This document shows positions 39,451-46,774 of a stretch of DNA of 64,000 nucleotides, piece after piece. The position numbers were made by a program, and so were the translations under genes. The DNA comes from an uncultured Pontibacter sp. (GTDB taxonomy: Bacteria > Bacteroidota > Bacteroidia > Cytophagales > Hymenobacteraceae). Positions within the stretch are counted from its first letter, which is position 1. Every line of letters starts with the position of its first letter. The notes beneath the pieces were generated by a model that saw nothing but the letters and a program-made list of their open reading frames with translations, was not told the origin of the DNA and made no database searches. The DNA is taken from NCBI GenBank assembly GCA_947499125.1, contig CANMMP010000001.1, positions 1,116,001 to 1,180,000 of the forward strand, in the 5' to 3' direction.

Positions 39451-40635
39451 TTATTCTGCTACTTCGTATTCACCTGATTCCATAAGCTCTAGCACAACAG
39501 TTGCAGCCTTAATACCACTATTGTAGTACTCATAAGTAACTGCATACTTCTTTCCTACTTCTGTATTTGGATATTTGTATTTTAATAATGCATTAATAGC
39601 ATTATAAATATCTTCGTCTTTCCAATAACGAGCAGCAGTAGGGTCTTGTTGATAAAAGTTCGTATTTCTATTAAAACCTTCATCATTTTTACCAACTCCA
39701 ATATTACCTAATTGAGCTGGAGTACCTAATTCAGACTGTTGAGACATCCAAACATAATCTTCAACAACTAATTTATATGATATAGAAAGGTCTGGCTCCC
39801 ATACATTATTCTTCTTTTTGAATTTTAATGTAGCTGTTTCTACCGATCCTTCAGCTTTAACCCATTTATCGCCATTATATATCATTGCCATTACTTTATG
39901 ATTATAGTTTGTGAAATCATAATAGTAATAACTTACATACATTATATCGCCCGCCTTTGCTTCAAGAACTTCTTCTTTAAGAAACTTATCGAAATAAGTA
40001 GGCAACATTGCGTTATTTGACGATGTAAAGTTTTTGTAAAGGCTGTTTACAGAAATATAATCCTTATCAGTTACATGATAAATATTCATCCAGCTTCCGT
40101 CTTTGAAAAAGAAAGAATCTGTAATATTTTCATAAACTGTTCCAGCAAAATAGTTATATGTTAGTACAACTAACTGACCTTCTACCGCATTTGGATATTT
40201 TCTCTTTAAAAAGCTTTCAAAGTCTTTAGAGCTATTAAAATTATCTCCTTTAGTATCACCATTTGCAACATACTCTTCGGAGGTAACTGTATGTTTAACC
40301 CAGCTTGATACCTCATTACTAATTCCTGGTGTGCTTAATCTGTTGTAGGTAACAGTAATAGCAGCACCATTGCCAAGATGAGAATATCTTTTATTTAGTA
40401 TAGCAGGTACTAACTCTGCAGCTTCAGCTTCATCTATAAAATACTGCTCCTTAGCAACATGAGGATAATCTGTACTATCTTTATAAAGCTCATAGTCAGA
40501 CTTCACAAGTACAGTCTCAACTGTAGTATTATCCTTCGTATTTGCTTTATCCAATTCTTCGTATACATCCTCCATTGGATCACAAGCAGTGAACATCAAC
40601 ATAGCAGAGGATAGCAGATAAAATATTTTTTTCAT
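39451..40635 (-). CDS. Lipoprotein with four internal repeats, partner of a TonB receptor
   Basis: 394-aa predicted lipoprotein (lipobox MFTA-Cys18). I do not recognise the family. Four internal repeats are visible at about 76-104, 139-182, 213-262 and 347-390. Each joins a short helix (for example FESFLKRKYPNAVEG or INALLKYKYPNTEVG) to a strand such as VVLTYNYFAG, YVSYYYYD or YAVTYEYYNSG; the middle two continue into a strand with a DGSW or GDKW turn. It lies 18 bp downstream of a TonB-dependent receptor, so it probably forms the surface-exposed partner of that transporter. Codon use is AT-rich compared with neighbours. It is not SusD-like. Confidence 0.85.
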   Translation of the reverse strand: MKKIFYLLSSAMLMFTACDPMEDVYEELDKANTKDNTTVETVLVKSDYELYKDSTDYPHVAKEQYFIDEAEAAELVPAILNKRYSHLGNGAAITVTYNRLSTPGISNEVSSWVKHTVTSEEYVANGDTKGDNFNSSKDFESFLKRKYPNAVEGQLVVLTYNYFAGTVYENITDSFFFKDGSWMNIYHVTDKDYISVNSLYKNFTSSNNAMLPTYFDKFLKEEVLEAKAGDIMYVSYYYYDFTNYNHKVMAMIYNGDKWVKAEGSVETATLKFKKKNNVWEPDLSISYKLVVEDYVWMSQQSELGTPAQLGNIGVGKNDEGFNRNTNFYQQDPTAARYWKDEDIYNAINALLKYKYPNTEVGKKYAVTYEYYNSGIKAATVVLELMESGEYEVAE

Positions 40636-40653
40636 CTATCTAATAAATAATGA

Positions 40654-43236
40654 TTAGAAGTTAATTTTTAATCCTGTTGTCCAGGTTGTGCCATTACCGA
40701 AGTATACCTGCGTGTTAGTCGCATCATTATACTTCACTGACTCTCCACCAACACTTCTGGTACCAAATTGTGCAAAGGCATCAGAGATATACTCAGTATT
40801 GAACAGGTTGTTAACTGTTGCATAAAGAGTACCATTCAGACCGGCAAATTTGAATTTGAATGAAGCGTTTGCATCAAATACTGAATAATCAGGAACTTCC
40901 CATGGAGACATACCCGGTGTGGTAAGGTCGGTTGGCTTAAAGTCTGCGTTAAAGTTACCGTAGTAGTTATAGTCAACACCGATTTTCAGTTCGCTTGTAA
41001 CGTTAACGTCTAAACCTAAAGCGGCAGTTGTCTGAGGAGAGTCACCTACTTTTTGGTCAGCCATATATACAGCCGAAACTTTGTCAACCTGCACCTGATT
41101 TTCATCATACACGATAGTTTCACCCAGGTCATTCGTCCAAGTCCAATCACCCAAAGAGATCATACCTTTCAGGCTAACAGCTTTGATAGGGCGATAGTTG
41201 AAATCCAGCTCGATACCCTGGTGAAGTGCATCTACACCCAGTAAGTTAACAAAGTATCTTTCATTATCCTGACCTGGTACTGATTTAGTAAATGCTCTGT
41301 CTTTCCAAGTAGTTCTGTAAAGGTTAACATTACCAGAAAGTTTTTCGCTTACATAACCGTAACCAAGCTCGTAGCTAAGGATCTTTTCACGAACGGCATC
41401 TTTATTAGGGATGTTCTCATTTCTAAGGAACACACTGTTAAAGAATGGAGCTTTCTCAAAATAACCTATGTTAGCAAACACATTGTGATTTTCAGTAAGG
41501 TTATAGTTAGCACCACCTTTTGTCTGGAAACCGAAGAAGTTAACTTTCTCGCTCTTCTGCATTGGATCATTATCAGCATAACGGAAATAGTCAATACGCT
41601 GGTAAGAAGTATTAGAGCCAGCAAGTGAAATGAAAGCAGCTAATGGGCCAGCTTTGTATTCACCCTGTAAGAAGCCACCTTCCCATAACACGATACCCTC
41701 GTTATAATAACCAGTTTTATCACCTTGACGAGCTTTGTTATTTGGATTGTTCACATTGCTGTTATCAATTACATACTCAGCACCAAGTAGATTTCTTACT
41801 GAGTTAAAGTGGATACCTTTATAGTATCTAAAATCAGCACCTGCTAATAGATCAAAGTTCTCATTAAGAGCTCTCTGATATGTGCTTAACACACCGTACC
41901 ATTTATGGTCATTTCTATTAGACTGTAAGTATCCTACTGCTCTGCCATCCGTAGATTGGCCGTTTAGTTCAACAATAGCATTTAGGTTTAGAGGCTGGTA
42001 TTTATTACCGCCAAATCTGTAGTCATCAAAGTTTACAGTACCACCGTCAAATTCGTTACCACCTGTACCGATTGATGCATAAGCAGCAGTTGAAAGGAAT
42101 GATTTCTCATCTATAGTCCAATAGTGGTTTAGAGAGAACTGTGGTTTGTGATAGAAGTTACCACTTATAGTTTTAGCTTCACCATTCAGTACACCCCAGT
42201 TCGGGTTGTAACGCAGGCCTTGTGGTGCATCTCTGTACTCTTGGATTGTTAGACGATCATAACGCTGAGCGTGGTACTGCGGAGCACCAAAACCAGTTAA
42301 TGAAAGCGTATGCTTGTCATTGATCATCTTAGAAGCATTGAAGAAGTAGTTATAAGCTTCATACTGAAGACCTTCAGCCCAGCCGTCACCTTCAGTTTTA
42401 GATCCTGAAACTGAGAAAGCCCAGCCATTGTCTGTTAAGCCTGTTGAGTACGAGAATGCTGTTTTAGAGTAACCATCACTGCCAAGACCCTGGTAGATTG
42501 ATCCACCTTTGATCGCGTCTGTAGTTCTGGTGATGATGTTGATTGTACCACCTACTGAAGGCACAGCTACTTTAGATGCACCTAAACCACGCTGAACCTG
42601 CATTGCTTTAGTTACATCTGTTAAGCCAGCCCAGTTAGACCAGTAAACCTTACCACTTTCCATGTCGTTTACCGGCACACCGTTGATCATAACAGCGATG
42701 TTAGCGCTCTGAAAACCACGCAGGTTAATACGAGAGTCTCCGTAGCCACCACCTGCTTTAGTAGCGTAAACACCCGGAGTAGATTTCAACAACTCAGGAA
42801 ATTCCTGTTGACCAGCTTTCTCAACAATTACTTCGCTGGTGATAGTTGACATAGCTACCGGAGTTTCTCTTTCGATTGCGTAGCTGTTTGTAGTTACGAT
42901 GATCTCGTTAAGAGAAGCGTCGCTAGACTCCAGCGCGATAGTACCAAGGTTTTTAGTACCGTTAAGGCCTGCAATAGATACCTCTTTCTGAGTATATCCA
43001 ATGAAGTTGATAAGGATCGCTGTTGCGTTTGGTTCATCTACCTGTAAGGTAAAAGTACCGTCAGCGCCAGCAGGAACAGCTTTGCTTGTTCCTTTAAGGA
43101 TTACTGTTGCTCCTGGAAGAGGTTCTTTAGTTGTTCCATCAACAACTTTACCCTTTACAGTTCCCTGAGCAAAAGCACTTACCACAGTAGTAAAGCTAAT
43201 TACTAAAGTAATAAGGAAAAGTAAACACTTTTTCAT
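40654..43236 (-). CDS. TonB-dependent receptor with carboxypeptidase-regulatory domain
   Basis: 860 aa. Signal peptide (1-23), CarboxypepD_reg-like domain (about 26-110, KGKVVDGTTKEPLPGATVIL), plug (about 120-235, with STPGVYATKAGGGYGDSR and VMINGVPVNDMESG) and a beta-barrel ending TTGLKINF. It lacks the longer SusC features. The downstream lipoprotein begins 18 bp later, giving a receptor-lipoprotein pair. A strong Bacteroidota promoter lies upstream. The cargo is unknown. Confidence 0.94.
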   Translation of the reverse strand: MKKCLLFLITLVISFTTVVSAFAQGTVKGKVVDGTTKEPLPGATVILKGTSKAVPAGADGTFTLQVDEPNATAILINFIGYTQKEVSIAGLNGTKNLGTIALESSDASLNEIIVTTNSYAIERETPVAMSTITSEVIVEKAGQQEFPELLKSTPGVYATKAGGGYGDSRINLRGFQSANIAVMINGVPVNDMESGKVYWSNWAGLTDVTKAMQVQRGLGASKVAVPSVGGTINIITRTTDAIKGGSIYQGLGSDGYSKTAFSYSTGLTDNGWAFSVSGSKTEGDGWAEGLQYEAYNYFFNASKMINDKHTLSLTGFGAPQYHAQRYDRLTIQEYRDAPQGLRYNPNWGVLNGEAKTISGNFYHKPQFSLNHYWTIDEKSFLSTAAYASIGTGGNEFDGGTVNFDDYRFGGNKYQPLNLNAIVELNGQSTDGRAVGYLQSNRNDHKWYGVLSTYQRALNENFDLLAGADFRYYKGIHFNSVRNLLGAEYVIDNSNVNNPNNKARQGDKTGYYNEGIVLWEGGFLQGEYKAGPLAAFISLAGSNTSYQRIDYFRYADNDPMQKSEKVNFFGFQTKGGANYNLTENHNVFANIGYFEKAPFFNSVFLRNENIPNKDAVREKILSYELGYGYVSEKLSGNVNLYRTTWKDRAFTKSVPGQDNERYFVNLLGVDALHQGIELDFNYRPIKAVSLKGMISLGDWTWTNDLGETIVYDENQVQVDKVSAVYMADQKVGDSPQTTAALGLDVNVTSELKIGVDYNYYGNFNADFKPTDLTTPGMSPWEVPDYSVFDANASFKFKFAGLNGTLYATVNNLFNTEYISDAFAQFGTRSVGGESVKYNDATNTQVYFGNGTTWTTGLKINF

Positions 43237-43303
43237 GTAACTAATTTTGGTTGATTGGGTTGAAAAGATTTATGAATTACCATGGGTTATAGCAATTCTG
43301 CAG

Positions 43304-43335
43304 CAAAGATAGCGGAACATTTTCGAACTTTACAA
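43304..43335 (-). promoter_or_regulatory. Bacteroidota-type promoter of the receptor-lipoprotein pair
   Basis: On the minus strand TTG (complement of 43333-43335), 21-bp spacer, TATCTTTG (complement of 43304-43311), an exact -7 match. It gives a 5' leader of about 60 nt before the start at 43236. Confidence 0.75.
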
Positions 43336-43447
43336 CCCTTAACGATTTCTTAATAAACAATATCGCTACTAATTTACGCTCACGGTTTTACAGCGCAGTT
43401 TTGCCCTACATGCCGTGTTAAAAAATTATTCTTTCGGGCAATCTTTT

Positions 43448-43477
43448 TTTGCTTTCTAAATTTTTCGTCTATTTTTG
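43448..43477 (+). promoter_or_regulatory. Probable promoter of the tRNA-Ala/GIY-YIG array
   Basis: TTTG (43448-43451), 18-bp spacer, TATTTTTG (43470-43477). Transcription would begin about 40 bp before pseudo-unit A and run into tRNA-Ala. A small GCGGAG-CAT-CTCCGC hairpin (43491-43505) follows. Confidence 0.6.
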
Positions 43478-43520
43478 TGGCACAATAAGGCGGAGCATCT
43501 CCGCAGGTTCTTATTTTATT

Positions 43521-43591
43521 GGGGGATTAGCTCAGCTGGCTAGAGCGTCCCGAAGTAATTCGGGAAGGTCAGCGGTTCGACGACTCCGCAC
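43521..43591 (+). pseudogene. tRNA-Ala-like pseudo-unit A
   Basis: The first 27 nt (acceptor 5' strand, D-arm) are identical to the real tRNA-Ala at 43606. The anticodon arm is then replaced by TCCCGAA-GTAA-TTCGGGA (43548-43565). The 3' part AGGTCAGCGGTTCGACGA departs from a normal T-arm, and no acceptor 3' strand complementary to GGGGGAT follows. The 8-nt loop within the 5-bp stem lacks the invariant U33. It cannot fold into a normal tRNA. Confidence 0.8.
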
Positions 43592-43604
43592 ATTTTTAAC
43601 TTTA

Positions 43605-43679
<75 letters not shown>

Positions 43680-43682
43680 CTC

Positions 43683-43716
43683 AACGGCAACTATTTTTAT
43701 GGTTGCCGTTTTTTTG
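43683..43716 (+). terminator. Terminator of tRNA-Ala
   Basis: AACGGCAAC (43683-43691) / GTTGCCGTT (43702-43710), loop TATTTTTATG, then TTTTTG. The same hairpin, loop included, recurs after pseudo-unit C (44172-44205). Confidence 0.9.
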
Positions 43717-43748
43717 TTCTAATCAGATTGCTGTTGTGTATCCTTTTA

Positions 43749-43818
43749 ATTGGTTCAACTGCTCAGAGCGTCCCGAAAGCATTCGGGAAGGTCATCGGTT
43801 CGACTCCGATATTCTCCA
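43749..43818 (+). pseudogene. tRNA-Ala-like pseudo-unit B
   Basis: A diverged D-arm (ATTGGTTCAACTGCTCAGAG, 16 of 22 positions of the segment matching tRNA-Ala, stem preserved with a wobble pair) leads into TCCCGAA-AGCA-TTCGGGA (43771-43788). A T-arm and acceptor 3' strand identical to the real tRNA (GGTCATCGGTTCGACTCCGA, then TATTCTCCA) follow. No 5' acceptor strand pairs with it. Its own terminator follows at 43824-43857. Confidence 0.8.
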
Positions 43819-43823
43819 CAGAT

Positions 43824-43857
43824 AAAAAGGCAACCGATATGGTTGCCTTTTTCGTTT
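43824..43857 (+). terminator. Terminator after pseudo-unit B
   Basis: AAAAAGGCAACC (43824-43835) / GGTTGCCTTTTT (43841-43852), loop GATAT, then CGTTTT. It ends 8 bp before the GIY-YIG start codon. It shares GGCAAC/GTTGCC with the tRNA terminator. Confidence 0.88.
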
Positions 43858-43864
43858 TAGGCAC

Positions 43865-44116
43865 ATGACCTACTACTTCTACATCCTCTATTCAGAAAAG
43901 ACAGACCGTTACTATGTGGGCAGTTGTCAGGACCTGAAAGACAGACTGAGTAGGCACAATGCCGGATACAGTAAATCTACTAAAGCCGGAGCTCCATGGG
44001 TGTTAAAGTATACCGAAACTTTTGATATGCGCTCTGCTGCTACAAACCGCGAGGCAGAGATAAAGAAAAAGAAAAGCCGAAAATACATTGAGCAACTGAT
44101 TAGCTCTGTTGCCTAG
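43865..44116 (+). CDS. Small GIY-YIG nuclease ending inside a tRNA-like sequence
   Basis: 83-aa stand-alone GIY-YIG domain, UPF0213-like. The variant motifs are FYI (5-7) and YVG (17-19), with Arg27 in DRLSRHN, an STKAGAPW segment and Glu63/Glu65 in NREAEIKKKKSRKYIE supplying catalytic or metal-binding residues, so it looks intact. The last codons (CTG ATT AGC TCT GTT GCC TAG) coincide with the D-arm of pseudo-unit C: ATTAGCTC and CTAGAGCG match tRNA-Ala exactly, and the stop codon TAG lies at the D-loop/D-stem junction. GIY-YIG enzymes include homing endonucleases; that role is inferred here from the tRNA-fragment setting. Confidence 0.9.
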   Translation: MTYYFYILYSEKTDRYYVGSCQDLKDRLSRHNAGYSKSTKAGAPWVLKYTETFDMRSAATNREAEIKKKKSRKYIEQLISSVA

Positions 44117-44168
44117 AGCGTCCCGAAGGCTTTCGGGAAGGTCATCGATTCGACTCCGATATTCTCCA
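44098..44168 (+). pseudogene. tRNA-Ala-like pseudo-unit C
   Basis: Starts GATTAGCTC-TGTTGCCTA-GAGCG, with the D-stem conserved and the D-loop altered; this part also encodes the GIY-YIG C-terminus. Then come TCCCGAA-GGCT-TTCGGGA (44121-44138), GGTCATCG, one change from the real tRNA (G to A), and an otherwise identical T-arm and acceptor 3' strand ending at 44168. The 5' acceptor strand is replaced by coding sequence. Confidence 0.8.
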
Positions 44169-44171
44169 CTC

Positions 44172-44208
44172 AACGGCAACTATTTTTATGGTTGCCGTTT
44201 TTTTTTAC
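44172..44208 (+). terminator. Duplicated tRNA-Ala terminator
   Basis: AACGGCAAC (44172-44180) / GTTGCCGTT (44191-44199), loop TATTTTTATG, followed by a run of T. It is identical to 43683-43710. Together with the T-arm, about 65 bp are duplicated between the two sites with a single difference. Confidence 0.9.
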
Positions 44209-44376
44209 TACCATACCAGTTCCCTGCCTATACTAACCGCATTCGTTCAAAACCTCTTAAGTTGTTTGCCCGGGTTATATGTAGCCTCACCGGATATACA
44301 CTTATTTAATGAACACCTGTCTGCCCAGAACGTACCTTTTAAGAGGAAGTATGTACAACTTAAATGGAAACAGACG

Positions 44377-44811
44377 ATGGCTTTTAACTTTGAAGACAAT
44401 AAGAAAGATGCCACTGTGCTGCTGAATGCAGTAGCCAGCGAGCTTCAGACGGATGACATGAACCAGGCAGGTCGTATTTTCAGGGCTGTGCTGCATGCTA
44501 TCCGCGACAGGTTGCCCGTAAACGATGCTATTCAGTTTTCGGCGCAGTTACCTATTATCTGGAAAGGTATATTTTTCGACCAATACGACACAGCCAAAGT
44601 ACCCATTAAGATCCGGAACAGGGAGGACTGGATAAACTATATCAGAACAAAGAATGCTTACGCAGCCAACAACGACTTTCAGCAGGACGATGATATTATA
44701 AATGCTTTTAAGTCGGTGTTTGTGGCTTTGCAGCAATTTGTAACAGAAGGCCAGCTGCAACAGGTAAAGCAGGCGCTTAACCAGGAAATACAGGAATTAC
44801 TGGAAGTATAA
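44377..44811 (+). CDS. DUF2267 family protein
   Basis: 144-aa cytosolic protein. The start MAFNFEDNKK at 44377 is chosen because the longer frame, from 44188, would begin inside the duplicated tRNA terminator and encode an unrelated hydrophobic stretch. NQAGRIFRAVLHAIRDRLPV then AIQFSAQLPIIWKGIFFDQY is the DUF2267 signature, a helical domain repeated twice in the family (the second half has DDDIINAFKSVFVALQQFV). Function unknown. It shares a bidirectional terminator with cysK. Confidence 0.85.
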   Translation: MAFNFEDNKKDATVLLNAVASELQTDDMNQAGRIFRAVLHAIRDRLPVNDAIQFSAQLPIIWKGIFFDQYDTAKVPIKIRNREDWINYIRTKNAYAANNDFQQDDDIINAFKSVFVALQQFVTEGQLQQVKQALNQEIQELLEV

Positions 44812-44829
44812 AATATCACATCCTTTTAC

Positions 44830-44869
44830 AAACTATAAAGCCGCGACAAGTGCCGCGGCTTTATAGTTT
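44830..44869. terminator. Bidirectional terminator
   Basis: 16-bp perfect stem AAACTATAAAGCCGCG (44830-44845) / CGCGGCTTTATAGTTT (44854-44869), 8-nt loop, between convergent genes ending at 44811 and 44881. Confidence 0.9.
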
Positions 44870-44880
44870 ATAGTAATAGC

Positions 44881-45798
44881 TTATATAAACAACCCTTCCA
44901 CAGACAGGTATCGCTCGCCGGTGTCGTAGCAGAAAGTAAGTATTTTAGAGCCTTCAGGTATGTCTTCTTCCATTTTCTGGGCCACTGCAGCTAACGAAGC
45001 ACCAGAGGATACTCCCACAAATATACCTTCTTCGCGTGCCACCCGGCGGGCATAGTCATAAGCATCATCAGCGGCTACTTTTATAGTTCCGTCCAGTAGC
45101 GTGGTATCCATAATGGCAGGAATAAAACCGGCTCCTATACCTTGTATGGGGTGCGGCCCCGGTTCTCCACCACTCAGCACAGCAGATGCTTCAGGTTCTA
45201 CGGCAAATACTTTCAGATTGGGGTTGCGGCCTTTAAGCACCCTGGCTACACCTGTAATATGGCCTCCGGTGCCAACACCTGTGATTAGGTAATCCACTCC
45301 CTCCGGAAAGTCCTTTAATATCTCCTCGGCTGTTGTTTGAATGTGTACCTGTGTATTAGCCTCGTTTTCGAACTGCATCGGCATCCAGGCGCTTTCATGC
45401 TCAGTTAATATTTCGCGGGCTCGTTCTATAGCTCCTTTCATTCCTTTTTCGCGGGGAGTAAGCTCTAGTTTGGCTCCATAGGCTTTCATCAGTCTGCGGC
45501 GTTCCACCGACATCGATTCCGGCATCACCAGGATAAGTTGGTAGCCTTTAACAGCTGCCACCACAGCCAGGCCCACGCCTGTGTTACCCGAAGTCGGCTC
45601 CACAATTATACTTCCCTTCTTTAATATGCCTTTCTGCTCAGCATCTTCTATCATGGCGAGCGCAATGCGGTCTTTTATACTTCCACCGGGGTTGTTACGC
45701 TCCAGCTTCATCCATACTTCGGCTTTATTTCCGAAAAGATTATTAATGCGCACGTGCGGCGTCTGGCCTATCGTATCTAAAATAGTATTTGCTTTCAT
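44881..45798 (-). CDS. cysK: Cysteine synthase A (O-acetylserine sulfhydrylase)
   Basis: 305-aa PLP enzyme making cysteine from O-acetylserine and sulfide. The PLP lysine is Lys42 in NPGGSIKDR; the acetate/substrate loop is [10 protein letters not shown]; the phosphate-binding loop is [10 protein letters not shown]. The C-terminal [13 protein letters not shown] is also characteristic. It starts 15 bp after cysE, so the two genes form an operon for serine to cysteine conversion and their products may form the cysteine synthase complex. Confidence 0.97.
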   Translation of the reverse strand: MKANTILDTIGQTPHVRINNLFGNKAEVWMKLERNNPGGSIKDRIALAMIEDAEQKGILKKGSIIVEPTSGNTGVGLAVVAAVKGYQLILVMPESMSVERRRLMKAYGAKLELTPREKGMKGAIERAREILTEHESAWMPMQFENEANTQVHIQTTAEEILKDFPEGVDYLITGVGTGGHITGVARVLKGRNPNLKVFAVEPEASAVLSGGEPGPHPIQGIGAGFIPAIMDTTLLDGTIKVAADDAYDYARRVAREEGIFVGVSSGASLAAVAQKMEEDIPEGSKILTFCYDTGERYLSVEGLFI

Positions 45799-45813
45799 GT
45801 GTTTATATTTTGG

Positions 45814-46647
45814 TTATATAGAATAGTTTAGCACATCTTCCGGGGCTTCGGACCTGCGCATTTTTATTTGCGGATGATGGTATACCCTGGAGTAAGGAGG
45901 TACGCTTTCGGTTAACCATACATTACCGCCAATTATACTTCGGGTACCGATGACAGTGTTTCCGCCAAGTATAGTTGCACCTGCATAGATCACGACATTG
46001 TCTTCAATAGTTGGGTGCCGCTTGATGTTGGCCATACCTTTTTCAACGCTGATCGCTCCTAACGTTACACCCTGGTATACTTTCACATAGTTGCCGATAA
46101 CAGTGGTCTGGCCAATTACTACCCCGGTACCATGGTCTATGCAGAAGTACTCGCCTATAGTTGCTCCCGGGTGTATATCGATACCGGTGCGGGCATGCGC
46201 ATACGCCGAAATAACACGAGGCAGCAATGGTATACCTAAATGGAGCATGGTATGAGCTAATCTATAAAATGCCACTGCCTTAAACCCCGGATACGTTCTG
46301 ATGACCTCTTCTATACTTTGTGCTGCCGGGTCGCCGTTGGAGATAGCTGTCGCATCGCCGATAAGCAGTTGGCGCAAACGTGGCAGTTCGTTCATAATTG
46401 CCCCGGCCAGTGATGCAGGCGAAGAGTTGAGTTTATCTGCCATACCATCCAGAATACGCTCCAGGTTAAACTGCAACTGGCTTATATGTAGCTCAAATTG
46501 TTTAAGTGATGTAAAGCGCGTTTCGGAAAGAGGGGGAAACAGCAGTTGCATAACTGCCTCCGCAAACTGGCACGTAGTGGATGCCGGCACCAGGTGGCGG
46601 GTATGTGTGTGGTCCTGGTAAAGCTGTGTTACAAAATCCTGATCCAT
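45814..46647 (-). CDS. cysE: Serine O-acetyltransferase
   Basis: Acetylates serine from acetyl-CoA to give O-acetylserine for the adjacent CysK. The N-terminal helical domain (about 1-140) precedes the left-handed beta helix with hexapeptide repeats: HPGATIGEYFCIDHGTGVVI, GNYVKVYQGVTLGA and AGATILGGNTVIGTRSIIGG. The start is set at the ATG 46647 (MDQDFVTQLYQ). A longer frame from 46761 would translate through the terminator of the upstream gene (46694-46722) and is judged false. The protein is then 277 aa. The C-terminal SCAT-type tail that binds CysK ends in YSI, an Ile terminus as expected. Confidence 0.93.
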   Translation of the reverse strand: MDQDFVTQLYQDHTHTRHLVPASTTCQFAEAVMQLLFPPLSETRFTSLKQFELHISQLQFNLERILDGMADKLNSSPASLAGAIMNELPRLRQLLIGDATAISNGDPAAQSIEEVIRTYPGFKAVAFYRLAHTMLHLGIPLLPRVISAYAHARTGIDIHPGATIGEYFCIDHGTGVVIGQTTVIGNYVKVYQGVTLGAISVEKGMANIKRHPTIEDNVVIYAGATILGGNTVIGTRSIIGGNVWLTESVPPYSRVYHHPQIKMRRSEAPEDVLNYSI

Positions 46648-46690
46648 AGGCTGTTTACGAAGTACAAAATGATTGGTACAATTCCAGAAC

Positions 46691-46722
46691 AAAAAAGAGA
46701 ACCTGATGTTCAGGTTCTCTTT
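46691..46722 (-). terminator. Terminator of lipoprotein A
   Basis: 13-bp perfect stem AAAGAGAACCTGA (46694-46706) / TCAGGTTCTCTTT (46710-46722) with a 3-nt loop. On the minus strand a T-run follows. It separates the lipoprotein array from cysE-cysK. Confidence 0.92.
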
Positions 46723-46774
46723 CCAGTCTTTGGCTATAGCTGATCGTATAGCTTCCGGCAAATTAGTTTATACC

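Noticed and set aside
40654-43236. SusC/SusD polysaccharide utilisation pair
   Set aside because: The receptor is shorter than SusC proteins and the lipoprotein lacks SusD features; no glycoside hydrolases adjoin them.
43521-43591. Additional functional tRNA genes at pseudo-units A, B and C
   Set aside because: They keep several tRNA arms, but the anticodon stem encloses an 8-nt loop without U33, and none has a complete paired acceptor stem.
44109-44309. Open frame of 66 aa after the GIY-YIG gene
   Set aside because: It covers pseudo-unit C and the duplicated terminator and has no coding features.
44188-44376. N-terminal extension of the DUF2267 protein
   Set aside because: The extension starts inside a terminator stem and lacks similarity to the family; the ATG at 44377 gives the expected N-terminus.
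46648-46761. N-terminal extension of CysE
   Set aside because: It would be translated through a perfect terminator hairpin, and the family starts at the downstream Met.
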